From positions 1 to 64,000 of the forward strand of contig NW_026570515.1 in the NCBI RefSeq assembly GCF_019649055.1: a stretch of DNA of 64,000 nucleotides, in the 5' to 3' direction. Both the position numbers and the translations under genes were made by a program. The notes beneath the pieces are model-generated. The model saw only the letters and a program-made list of their open reading frames with translations. It made no database searches and had not been told where the DNA came from. Source of the DNA: Paramacrobiotus metropolitanus. Its lineage: Eukaryota > Tardigrada > Eutardigrada > Parachela > Macrobiotidae. Within the stretch, counting starts at the first letter, position 1. Every line of letters starts with the position of its first letter. This document shows positions 8,749 through 19,069 of this stretch, piece by piece.

Positions 8749-10167
8749 ATGTCGAGGAGTTTCGATAAGTCTGAGAAAGCCGGCAAGGTTGCCGACAAAA
8801 CAAAAACCGCTACTGTCGCTACCACAAAAGCCGCTAGTAGTTCTAGCACACAGTCAGTTGAAGGTGACCTTTCAGGTGTAAGTGGCCCACACTTGCGTTC
8901 TGACGGTAAATCTCAGTTTTCAGAAGGACTGCAAGGTTCAGAATATCAGCGTAAACCTCGAACTGAAAAACCTGATACCGATTCGCGTAGTTCTTCGCGT
9001 AGTCATTCGGAAAGTACAGATACAGTACATGTTCGCCCGGTTGTACCGGACATAGTTGATTTAACTGATACTGTAATTGCTGAAACCGGCATTATGAGTG
9101 AAGCAACGATTAAAGCACTGACCGACGGGTTTCAGCGTCTGACAAATGTTGTCTTCGATGCTCCGTCAAGCGGTCCATTGCAGTGCATGGACAAGTTTAA
9201 ACCTTTTGAGCATGACGCTCGTGACTGGATGAAGGAGTTCGAGGAAGCGGCCACGCTGTCTAACTGGAAAGACGATATAAAAAAAGACCGTTTCTCGTTT
9301 TACTTGTCTGCTGGTGCAGCCAAGCAATGGTATTCACTCAAGCAGCCGTTTGCTACCTGGGCATTGTTGAAACAAGGCTTTTTAGCGGAATTTGTCAGTC
9401 AGGACGAAAAATGGGAAGTTCAAAGTAAATTACAAAAAAGGAAGTTCAAGCAAGATAGTGAAACTCTTGTTGAGTACTATTACGCCATTATTGACTTGTG
9501 CCGTAAAGTTGATGCCGCTATGGCTAATGACCTCAAAGTGCACTACTTGCTCAATGGTTTGAGTATGCAGCTGCGTAACCACGTTGCACTGCTTGATCCA
9601 CAAACTCCGGAAGATGTTTTGGCGAAACTGAAAATCCTTAAATTTGATGCGAGTAGTTCTGATGTTGATTCGCATAATGTTTTAGCTGTGATGTCGGCAG
9701 CCGGCGCGTCACCAAAACGCAAGAGTGATGAGGTCATCCCTGCCGGTGAGCAACCGGATACCGGTGTGTCACCGCCTTGTTCAAAGACGTATTCTCAGTC
9801 TGAACTGGATAACGCTGTCCGCGCTGCAGTCGAAAAGGCCATGGAAGTCGCGCGGGAGAACAATGCAGCACCGGTGCTCACTCAAACGTACGTTCGCGGA
9901 GGTGGACCACGTGGTCGATTCAATGGATACAGTGGACGAGGGCGTGGCCGTGGAGGACGAGGCAGACTACCTCATCATGGACCCGGTGGACCGATGCCAA
10001 CCGCGTCGCGAGACATCCCGGCGGAAACCACTGAAGAAGGTAAACGGTTTTGCACCTTCTGCAAACGTGAAGGACATCTGGAGTTCCGTTGCTTCGACAA
10101 GCGGCGTGCAATGCGGGACGTGCAGGCAAATGGCGGTGCCAGGGTGATCGGGGTGAGCGTAATTTAA
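8749..10167 (+). CDS. gag: Gag-like protein of the Gypsy element
   Basis: The likely start is the ATG at 8749 (MSRSFDKSEKAG); the frame is open further upstream. A Ser/Thr-rich N-terminal region is followed by a helical retrotransposon-Gag-like core (KFKPFEHDARDWMKEFEEAA ... WALLKQGFLAEF ... YYAIIDLCRKV). A Gly/Arg-rich stretch comes next, then one CCHC zinc knuckle, CTFCKREGHLEFRC. This is the usual nucleic-acid-binding capsid precursor of Ty3/Gypsy elements. Treated as a fossil. Confidence 0.85.
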   Translation: MSRSFDKSEKAGKVADKTKTATVATTKAASSSSTQSVEGDLSGVSGPHLRSDGKSQFSEGLQGSEYQRKPRTEKPDTDSRSSSRSHSESTDTVHVRPVVPDIVDLTDTVIAETGIMSEATIKALTDGFQRLTNVVFDAPSSGPLQCMDKFKPFEHDARDWMKEFEEAATLSNWKDDIKKDRFSFYLSAGAAKQWYSLKQPFATWALLKQGFLAEFVSQDEKWEVQSKLQKRKFKQDSETLVEYYYAIIDLCRKVDAAMANDLKVHYLLNGLSMQLRNHVALLDPQTPEDVLAKLKILKFDASSSDVDSHNVLAVMSAAGASPKRKSDEVIPAGEQPDTGVSPPCSKTYSQSELDNAVRAAVEKAMEVARENNAAPVLTQTYVRGGGPRGRFNGYSGRGRGRGGRGRLPHHGPGGPMPTASRDIPAETTEEGKRFCTFCKREGHLEFRCFDKRRAMRDVQANGGARVIGVSVI

Positions 10168-10239
10168 ACTACAGAGAGTAGCTAATATTCGGGGCGTAGC
10201 TACTCGTAACGAACCTCCCGACAAAGTGACCTTTCACCA

Positions 10240-13200
10240 TTTGCTGTATATCCTGTTTTCGAGGAGAGTGATGAGTTTTCACCGTCCTCACCGGTAAAAG
10301 CTAATGCATATGTTAATGGTACCCAGGTGGACACAATCGTAGATTCAGGTTCAGCAGTCACTATTATGAGTTTGGTGTGTGCACGCTCAGTGAATGCGTT
10401 AGTAGAACGCTACACAGGCCGTCTAATTAAAGGAGTTTCTGGTAAATTAGTGGAGCCGGTTGGTATCGCTTTAGTTGAAATTTCAGTTGCTAATTGCACT
10501 AGACGGATCAAAGTGTTGATACTTGACTCTTACGATCGTGATTTACTTATCGGAAATGACTTCCTAATGCAAACCGATCTGGTGATCGATTATGCAACGC
10601 GCAGTGTGCGTCGGTTTAATGACACGACCGGAGAGAAATTCCTACCGTGGTCGGCGCGGGATCTAGTGGTGTGCGAACGTGTCAGCATACCAGCTGGTCA
10701 CGTCGCCTGGGTGAAATGTAAACTTAGGCATAATACATTTCCAGGTCGTGTTCCCTCAGAAAATATGGATTTCATAACTAGTCCGAATGCAAAACTATTC
10801 GCACAAAAAGGTTTGCGAACGTCGCATTCCTTAATGAAAATTGTAAACAATTGTTGTTACATAAGTTGTGCTAATTTCTCACGAACACGGCAAAAGTTGG
10901 CGTTGAGCGAAACAATTGCGTCTGCCGCTCCGGTAACCATCGACGACGAAGCCGATGTGTGTCTTGTGACCAATCGTGCTGTTGATGACCATCCGTTGCC
11001 TGAGTTGAATATTAGTAGTCAATTGACACAGGGACAAGCCGAGCAACTTCGTGCAGTTTTGCGTAAGCACTGGAAAGTATTTCCTACGGCAGAACGGCCA
11101 ATTGGTGAAGTGACCGGTGTCACTCATCACATAGACACTGGTAGTGCTGCGCCGTTGTCGCAACCGCCTTACCGCAGGTCCTGGGCGGAACGCATAGTTA
11201 TCCGCAGCGAAGTTGATAAGATGTTACGTCAAGGCATTGTGTCGCCATCCTGTAGCCCTTGGGCGTCCCCTGTTGTTCTGGTGTATAAGAAGGATGGTTC
11301 CACCCGTTTCTGTGTTGATTATCGGCGCATCAACGCGATCACAAAGAAGGATGTGTATCCTATGCCACGGTTGGACGACGCGTTAGATCGTTTAGGTGGG
11401 TGTGCGTAATTCACTAATTTAGACATGGCGTGGGGATACTGGCAGATCCCCGTCGCCGACGCGAGTAAAGATCGCACTGCGTTTATCACACCCGATGGTT
11501 TGTACCATTTCAACAGAATGCCCTTTGGTTTGTGCAATGCTGGTGCTACGTTTCAGCGGTCAATGGACCGAATTTTACAAGAATTCAGGTGGCAATTTGT
11601 AATTGTTTACATAGATGACGTCTTGATCTACTCCAAGTCATTCGACGAGCATGTGGCTCACCTGGATGCGGTGTTAACTAAGCTTGAAGAAGCCGGGGTC
11701 GTGCTCAAGCCGTCAAAGTGTAAGTTTGCATCCGATAATACAAAGTACTTAGGTCATATTGTTGACAAAACCGGCATAAGCCCTGACCCGGACAAATTAC
11801 AGGCTATTGTTAATTACCCTGTACCAGAAAATGTGACTGATGTTAAATCTTTCTTGGGTCTTTGTTCTTATTTCCGTCGCTTTGTGCGTAATTTTGCTGC
11901 CATTGCTGAGCCGCTAGTGCGTCTTACACGTAAAGTGAGCCTTTTATCTGGTCGGATGAACAATATCGAGCTTTCGCAGCGTTGCAGTCAGCATTGATAA
12001 GCTCTCTGTGCTGACTCATTACGACCCGGCAGCTGAGTTAGAACTGCACACAGATGCGGCGCTCTAGGCATAGGGGCTGCGATATCAAAACTGACGTCGG
12101 TGAACGTGTTTTGGCATGTTGCAAAACTACCGACATATCGCGGTGAATCTTTCAGGACTTATCAATTGCATGGCAAAAAGAATTACGTGTCGGCGATCTG
12201 GTATGCTGACGTTCGACTTCGCGCCGGGTATTCTAAGTTTAGCAAAACTTTAGTGCAGCGGAATCGCGCTATTCAGTGACCGAGCAAGAGTGTCTTGCTG
12301 TTGTATGGTGTATTAAAAACTGCGTCCGTATTTGCATGGTAAATGTTTCCGTGTCGTCACCGACCATTGCGCCTTATGTTGGCTAATGTCGCGACGAGTG
12401 CTGGCCGGCCGGTTGAGCCGGTGGGCAGTATATCTGCAGGAATACGACTTTGTTATAGTCTATCGTAGTGGCAAAAAACATCAGAATGCTGATGCGTTGT
12501 CGCGGCATCCTGTTGAAGCCGCCGACTCAGCTGATGTTGACTTCGATATGCTAGTGGCCATGACCGCTTCCGCTGACATGTGCGCAGAGCAGCGGCTAGA
12601 TGAAAAAATTACTCGTATAGTATCACGGATGACAGCTGGTGCAGTCGGTAAAGATACTGTACGTTATTGTCTTCGCGGTAATGTATTATACCGAATCGCT
12701 CTCGTAGACGGAGAAGAAGTGTTGTTGTTGGTTGTACCAACACACCTTAGACGTCAAATTTTGCATGCTTGCCACGATGAAATGACGTCCGGTCATCTTG
12801 GCTTTTGGCGCACATATAACAGATTGCGCTCACGGTACTACTGGCCGCGCATGCGTGACCATGTACGTAAGTATGTACGTGGTTGTGAACACTGTCAGTT
12901 TCGGAAAGTGAATAAAGAAAAACCGGGTGGTTTAATTGAAAGTATCCCGGTGGGTACAGCATTTGAGATGATAGGCATTGATGTTTTTGGCCCGTTGCCT
13001 GTCACAGCAAAAGGTAATAAGTACATAATTGTGTGTACAGACTACTTGACCAAGTATGTTGAAACAAAAGCAGTTCCGGCACAGACTGCTGGTGCAGTTG
13101 CGAATTTCCTTGTGTTACAAATTATTCTGCGACATGGTGCGCCGGCAAAAATGTTACCTGATCAAGGTGGTCCTTTTTTGTCAGCAGTTGTAAAAGGTGT

Positions 13201-14021
13201 CACAGAATTGTGTCAGGTACGACATCTAAACACTACTGCCTACAACCCGGCTTGCAACGGGTTGACAGAAGCGTTCAATAAAATACTAGCTGTAATGCTC
13301 AGCTTGTACGTAAGCGATAACCAGAAAGATTGGGATGTGTACCTCCCATACGTTACTTGCGCGTATAATACGAGTACGCAAGCTTCGACCGGCAAGACGC
13401 CGTTTTACTTGTTGTACGGTCGCGAATGCCGCTCTGTACTTGATGCCACGCTCGGTGCACTACCTACTAATAATATCAACAACTTGCACGAGTACAGTAA
13501 ACCATGGTTGAACGGATTAAACTGGCAAGCCATGTGGCTAAGGCCAACATCGATCAAGTGCAGGCAGGTTACATGTTGACCGGCAACTTGAAACGCCAAG
13601 ATCGTGAATTCAAAATTGGTGACCTTGTCTTGCTGTACACACCAGTAACTCGGTGGGTTTGTCTCCTAAGCTGGTGGCACATTATTTTGGTCCTTACCGA
13701 ATTGTAAACCGCGTGTCAAAATTAAATTATGAAATTGAATCCATTCGTAACAAACGCGGAAAACGTGTATTGACTGTACACGTAAAGCGTTTGAAACTAT
13801 TCACGCAACCGTTAACTGACGTCGACCTTAATAGCGATTCTGATTCGCAGTGGAGCATCCCGATGGATGCCGTGGATCCGGAGCTTAAGGACGATATTGA
13901 GCGCGACGTCGTTGTACCATCCACTCCTGCGCACGAGCCCCCGTCGCCAATGGAAGATGATGATCATCGACCCGTTATCCGGACACTCCGGAACCGTGCC
14001 ATCCGCAGTTCATCACCTTAA
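10240..14021 (+). CDS. pol: Pol region of the Gypsy element
   Basis: Domains in order: aspartic protease with TIVDSGS near 10335; reverse transcriptase with KKDGSTRFCVDYRR near 11290 and the YIDD active site near 11610; RNase H with TDH and the LSRW...NADALSRH tether near 12360-12510; integrase with an HHCC zinc finger near 12760-12900 and recognisable D, D and E positions (IDVFGP, LPDQGG, GLTEAFN) at 12980-13270; and a GPY/F module near 13690. The order RT-RH-IN is diagnostic of Ty3/Gypsy. The region is interrupted and treated as a fossil. Confidence 0.9.
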
Positions 14022-14136
14022 TATTCTTTTACCGCTTGCTTATTTGTGCTTACTGTACTTGCTCATTTTTGATTCACTGTCTGTGTTTCCTGTTGTTGTC
14101 ACTTTGTCTGGTGACCAAAGTTCTTAAGATACGGGG

Positions 14137-14393
14137 TGCTGTGTGATGAGTAATCACCTGTAGTGCTACCGACACTCTTGTGAGTGATGTAGCCGGTTAT
14201 GCAACAGTTTGTTGTTTATGTCACGTTTGAACTGATATCTTTGCAATGATGATTTCTTATGCATATTTCATAGCTTGTATGTTCTTGCAAAACCACGACG
14301 ATTCATTCGAGTTAGAAACATCTTGGAAGAAAAGTCTCATTAGGAATCGGTGTTTTTGCGTTATGAGTATGTAGTAACATACATCATATATCA
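14137..14393 (+). repeat. 3' LTR of the Gypsy element
   Basis: 257 bp, identical by eye to the 5' LTR, preceded by a short polypurine run and followed by the target duplication CTCA. Confidence 0.95.
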
Positions 14394-14464
14394 CTCAAAC
14401 AATCTTGCAATTACAAATATTTTGTATTAACTGGTAGTATGAGTCATGATCTAAATTCCTTCAA

Positions 14465-14810
14465 TTAGAGTGAAAACAAAATTCTTAATTTTTTAATTCT
14501 TAAATTATCCCTTTGGCACATACGTTGCAGAGCTGCATCTGATGGCATATTGCAGACTGCTTGTAAGGCCAAATCCTTGTTGACGATTAACGCCAACTGT
14601 CGTGGCTTTGATAAGGTTTCGCCCGCGCGTTTCTTCATATCCATTTTTGCCAAGTGAGCCAGCACTCCCGCTTTATCGGCTAGGTGGTAGTGCTGGGTGA
14701 CCTCTGGAATATCTCCGTTAATAAAGGCCATACGTCCATGGCAGGTGGTCTTACGACATCGCCACAACTTAGAACTGTTTTTCTTATCCTTTATTTACAT
14801 ATGATACTGC
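14465..14810 (-). pseudogene. FLYWCH zinc-finger-like fragment
   Basis: The minus strand reads KDKKNSSKLWRCRKTTCHGRMAF ... HYHLAD, then a Lys/Arg-rich helical tail of about 70 residues. The WRC...C...H.H spacing is that of FLYWCH zinc fingers, found in animal host proteins and in some MULE-type transposons. An upstream stop and the missing start of the domain show it is a fragment or lone exon. It lies inside the inverted minisatellite blocks, so it may be a remnant of the DNA element they belong to. Confidence 0.5.
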
Positions 14811-14990
14811 CAAATTTTGAGAGGAGCATTTCTGTTCGTTACTGAATCGGTTATGGTTGAATCGTGCATTACGAACAAACTAGAGAAACAATCATCAACC
14901 GCAAACCATGCCAACTAATTACATTGTTCAGGTCGATGCACTGTTCATTAAAATATTCGGCTTTACATCCGTGATTTGGAAAGCGGATCC

Positions 14991-15170
14991 AAATGTCACG
15001 GTTGTGAAATGTCCTGGTTATGAAATGTTACGGTTGCGAAAAGTCTGGGTTGTGAATTGTTATGGTTGTGAAAAGTCTGAGTTGCGAAATGTTACGGTTG
15101 TGAAACGTCCAGGTTGTGAATTGTTACGCCATGAAACGTTACGTCATGAAATGTCGGGTTGTGAAATGTT
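14991..15170 (+). repeat. 16-bp minisatellite, right inverted block
   Basis: About eleven degenerate units of GTTGTGAAATGTTACG, the reverse complement of the block at 7838-7970. It is followed at 15200-15285 by two ~36-bp copies of GTAAGAAACCGTTTTA.GAAACGACT. Confidence 0.8.
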
Positions 15171-15419
15171 ATACAATCTTACTGCTTACGGTATGGTCGA
15201 TCTGTAAGAAACCGTTTTATGAAACGACTAGGATGAACGAAACGACTGTAAGAAACCGTTTTACGAAACGACTACTACCCGTGTCCTTATGTAACCGTAA
15301 GCCGAAAACCCTATATAAAAGCATTTTAAAAGACAATAGCCGTCAAAGTAACAAAAAGTGCAAGCACAGACACACTACGTCACTGTTAAAATTTTAAACA
15401 TTGAAAAAACAACCAACGT

Positions 15420-15562
15420 TATATTGGCAAACGTTATACGGTGTACGGTACGGTCTATCCGGTTATTGTTACCGTAACCGTACAGTAGCTGCAGAAGCGT
15501 CGATTGGTACCGTACCGGTACGTAACCGTACAAAAATTCCGTACGGTTCGAGACTTCTACTT
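15420..15562 (+). mobile_element. ACGGTA-rich element end
   Basis: This stretch of TACGGTA/TACCGTA words ends GTACGGTTCGAGACTTCTA. It parallels the right end of the 32521-33339 element (GTACGGTTTGAGACCTCTA, preceded by CCGTA...AAAATTTC). It is therefore another, partial copy of the same small transposon family. The left end could not be fixed. Confidence 0.45.
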
Positions 15563-15838
15563 TGCGCATTAATAGCGGCTCGAAGAAATGCACGTCAAAG
15601 TGTGGGTACGGAAATAGTAACACACGCTGCTCAATGTCCGATATATTGTCATTGTCCGATCCGCCAGGGAAAGCGGCAGTTGCTGGCCCTAAACGTGGGG
15701 CATGCAGGTTTTGTAGGGATGTAGGTCTTGGAAGGAATAAGCTCATTAATGCTGCTTGTGTAGGCTGGTCCATAGTCAGAACAGATCGAGTCATTAGATA
15801 ATTTCACTTCCGTCTTGACACTTGCATCATTTTTGCAG

Positions 15839-16430
15839 GCGGAAATTTCACGGACGCCGCCACGCACTGTTTACCAATAAGTGTATACAAAAGTGGGCGT
15901 ACGAAATGGTGCGTGACTTCGATTTCTTACACCGAAGCCGCATCATTCTCCGCAGTCAGAGCAGTCGCGTAGTTTATTTCACGGAAGCACGTTTTAAAGG
16001 AACCATCAAGATTGGAGGTTTTCACAGCATACGCCAGTTGGAACGGTCCTACTCGCCGAAATCATGCCCACTCCGGCGCGGACGATTGTTTCGTCGCTCC
16101 CGAACTGATTAACTGTCTCCAAAGTAGGATGTTGGACGTAAAAGCGATATCTGGAGTGCTGGCTGTGTTGCCTGGAACTTGCTAACCGGGCAACCGCCAC
16201 TGTAGATATATCAGAGCAAAAAGCCAGCCAATAGGACTGGAAATGGGGGTTCTTTATCACTTGAATAACGAAAAAATCTGATATTTCCTGAGATTCCTGA
16301 ATCGTTACCAAAAATCGCCAAGGATTTCGTCGTACAGTGCCTAAAATCTAATTTGAAAGAGCGGCCGAGTGCGGACGGGCTGCTTGCAATAAACGGTCCG
16401 CTTTCAAAATGTAGCGACACGGATAATCCT
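15839..16430 (+). pseudogene. Kinase pseudogene of the local family
   Basis: An acceptor TTTTTGCAG before 15839 is followed by (G)GNFTDAATHCLP, matching the hinge exon of the minus-strand kinase at 45726-46402 (GGTFQEAANYYLP). In shifting frames one then reads FDFLHRSRIILR, FKGTIKIGGFHSIRQLE, FVAPELINCLQSR, TGQPPL and KDFVVQCLK, all aligning to that gene in order. Several frameshifts and stops break it. Like its relative it has GGF at the DFG position. A dead duplicate, with the same phase-1 hinge intron boundary. Confidence 0.75.
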
Positions 16431-17375
16431 GACCTCTCTCAAAACCAGCAAATAAAAGATTTATCGGGAGTAACGCTAGACTATTGATCAGAAAAGGCAC
16501 GTACATATGTCCATTACTTGTACTCGTAATAACTAACGGAACCTAACCCAGATCTTGTCACTTCTATTACGCTGTCATCTAAATTACTGTATTTGGCGTT
16601 TAATTACAGTAATGAGCAATCAGTTCTGTTGTCTCCCAAAAATAGATCCCATAACCCAAATATTATATTCTAGTTTTTATCCAGTAATTCAGCATCGATT
16701 CGCGCTGCAGGCACACCTATTTTCGGCATAAAACCCCTGGCACCCGTACCGCACAAATCAAGCTGTCAAAGATAAAATGGAAAACTATGGCACTATCCCT
16801 AATGATGCGCCACCGGAACATATCAGCTTATCAGTTATCACTGGAAGAAAAACAATGCAGCAAATTAACTTCAGGTTCAAAGGAGCCTGCACAGAGTCTG
16901 TGAAGAACGCTAATTAAAAAGATTTTTACTTACGGATTACGCTACAATGTGCGTGGTTGTATAACTTGTATTGAGAGTTGAACGTTGAGAGAGTTGAGTT
17001 GAAAGAAGAACAAGTGAGTTGCGGACACTAGTTGTCCGCAACTCCCTTGTTCTTCTTCGAGAAACGGCGGAATCTCCCATCAGGTTTTTACCCAGGATCG
17101 ATGAATCTGTCGATTATAATTTTCTGCGTAGCGTAAAGCAATAATTTTAAATTGGAAAGCAGTAGGTAAATATCTCTTTGGGCGATTCTGCGCAGGATAG
17201 AATTATCTTATGATATTTGGTTGAACAGTACGCAACTTAGAATCTTTTTTTTATAAATTGCAATCTGGACAGTTCACGCAGACTTCGTTTGGCAACATCA
17301 CCCTTCCCTCATGCTGCCATGAAAACACATTCTTTCTGTCTTGAGCTCGCACATTGGCTCCAACGTCGGGGCGAA
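16431..17375. other. Non-coding spacer with one hairpin
   Basis: No gene recognised. At 17003-17057 there is a near-perfect inverted repeat with ~23-bp arms (GAAGAACAAGTGAGTTGCGGACA and its near complement) around CTAG, a possible small foldback element. Confidence 0.5.
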
Positions 17376-17633
17376 CTAAAGTTTGTCAACAATTGGAGCT
17401 ATATCGCGCCAAAGCACTTTTCCTGCAAAATCTTTGCTTTGTTTGTAGAAGTACGCAGTATTGGCCGGGGCTTCAATTCTGTCAAATACGAGCGAGAGAT
17501 ATTCGTGGATGACCTTCGGCAGTTTCCAGATAACTCCGCTTCCTGCACCCACTCCAACGTGATTGTGCTGCAAGACAACGTCGGCAATTGCTTCGGCGTT
17601 CGATGGCAATAGTCGCGCATATCTCTCTTTAAA
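17376..17633 (-). CDS. Orphan terminal exon, unknown gene
   Basis: An acceptor TTTTTTTCAG is followed by an 85-codon frame beginning FKERYARLLPSNAEAIADVV and ending in a stop. Hydrophobic and charged residues alternate as in a folded domain. It lies downstream of the Slo-like gene's stop. A loose resemblance to the helical insertion encoded at 21512-23090 (ERYQLSANVRTVIKDV) suggests a paralogue fragment. Partner exons were not found except possibly 18822-19052. Confidence 0.35.
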   Translation of the reverse strand, partial: FKERYARLLPSNAEAIADVVLQHNHVGVGAGSGVIWKLPKVIHEYLSLVFDRIEAPANTAYFYKQSKDFAGKVLWRDIAPIVDKL

Positions 17634-17639
17634 CTGAAA

Positions 17640-18300
17640 AAAAGATCTGTTTTTGCCTTGAGTCTGGAGTAGATTTTACGTAACCAGCACCACTCCACGT
17701 ACATAATTATAATAACAATAACAGTGATAACCATGATCTATCTTATATCAAATAGACGCGTATCTTAACCGCATTGTGCGATTTTAAGGCCCATTTAAAA
17801 GAACTATTTCGGCATTTCCCAACAACCAGTCATCTTAGTGACTCTTACTATAGCATTTCAGTGGCCGATCTCCGCTTTCGTGGCGTTTTACTACTTCGCT
17901 TTGACCATTATTTCGAACACTTGTACTGTATGGATCAATATTTCTAACACTCGGCCGAGTAAACAGCCGCTTTAGCCGGCAACTACTTTAGCAGGATAAC
18001 TGAAATGTCTATGAGCCACGTAGGCTGCAGCATGTAGCACGCACTACGCAGTGTAGCATACTAGCATGTAAGCCGACTGAATGCGCAGACTGAAATGCCG
18101 TGTTAGACTCGGAGACCAACACGGGCAAAAGCACGGTGAGTGTTAGAAATATTGAGTCGTACACTGCAACCGTACGAAATATCGGTCAAAGCGAAGTAGC
18201 TGAAGTGCTAATCCCAGTTCAAATAACGTGTATAATGAAACTAAAATTAGATTCTACACCTGTTTCGCGGCTGGACCTGGTTGTGCAACTGACCAGAACA
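17640..18300. other. No feature recognised
   Basis: I see no gene, RNA or clear repeat here. Small frames such as 18100-18315 lack domains and splice context. Confidence 0.4.
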
Positions 18301-18303
18301 TTA

Positions 18304-18420
18304 TTCCGGGTCTAAATTCAGAAAATTCTGATTTTTTTATGTAGTAGAATGGTGGAAATTCGGTATGCAGACAAATTAATTTTAAACAAAGGCCCAAAGG
18401 GCATAGCCAGACAGAATTTG
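18304..18420. mobile_element. Single end of the 120-bp-TIR element family
   Basis: GGGTCTAAATTCAGAAAATTCTGATTTTTT...CAAAGG.CCAAAGGGC.T.GCCA matches the left terminal repeat of the element at 25418-26155. Only one end is seen, so it is a fragment. Confidence 0.6.
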
Positions 18421-18821
18421 AAGAAACACGTAATTACTTATATACTATAGCGTACTGCAGTACGCTACATTAAAAACAAGTTCCATATGCCGTTACCGTA
18501 ACGGTATCGCGCAGATACCACAATAAACAAAACAAAACGAATTTCAAAAATAAAATATTTTGAAATTTGAAAAAAAGATGCCCGCCACAGCCTTCCTCTC
18601 TCTGCCATTTTATTTTTTTTTGCGACAGGCTTATCGAGAAATCGTTATGAACGAAACTGCTGGCGCGGGAGTCGCGGTTGCACATCTGAGTAAATGTTTC
18701 ACTCATCCTTAATAGTGTACATAAAACAAATCCGAGAAATTAGAACCATTACACTACCATGCACTTCACTGTAACAGTTAAACGTAATGTTTAAATGTAG
18801 GTGTTACATAATTTAACAAAC

Positions 18822-19052
18822 CTTGTCATCTTGGGAAAGTCTTAGCATGATCCAGTAGTAAACTATAACCCATCGCTGATAATAATCAGGCCGATTAGCG
18901 CCGGGCATTGTGCTGCTACCATTTTCCATTAATTGGAGTAACTGTTTGGGAAGGATCTCCAGCTGAGCATACATGTCAAGGATATCCTTTCGATCTGCGT
19001 CATTGTTTGGAGGGCTGCGACGATACCGATGGTTGTTAGTATGTGACATGTG
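18822..19052 (-). CDS. Possible orphan internal exon
   Basis: A 77-codon open segment between CTAG (acceptor) and GTTTGT (donor): HMSHTNNHRYRRSPPNNDADRKDILDMYAQLEI... ending WIMLRLSQDDK. It begins only 18 bp after the stop of the Slo-like gene, and its phase does not fit that gene's last exon. Alternative 3' splicing or a leftover paralogue are both possible. No domain recognised. Confidence 0.3.
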
Positions 19053-19069
19053 CTAGGTTAAAGAAATCT

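Larger units (their letters stand above)
8111..14393 (+). mobile_element. Ty3/Gypsy LTR retrotransposon, young insertion
   Basis: An element of 6283 bp with 257-bp LTRs (8111-8367, 14137-14393) that I find identical base by base. It has a 4-bp target duplication CTCA (8107-8110 and 14394-14397), a TGG-starting primer-binding site right after the 5' LTR (8368), and a purine-rich GATACGGGG just before the 3' LTR. The order gag, protease, RT, RNase H, integrase places it in Ty3/Gypsy. It is broken, with about four interruptions in the pol part, although the LTR identity points to a recent insertion. It sits between the two inverted minisatellite blocks. Confidence 0.95.

Noticed and set aside
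17376-19052. Extra 3' exons of the Slo-like gene
   Set aside because: The conserved Slo tail already ends with a stop at 19070, the gap is too short for an intron and the phase does not fit.
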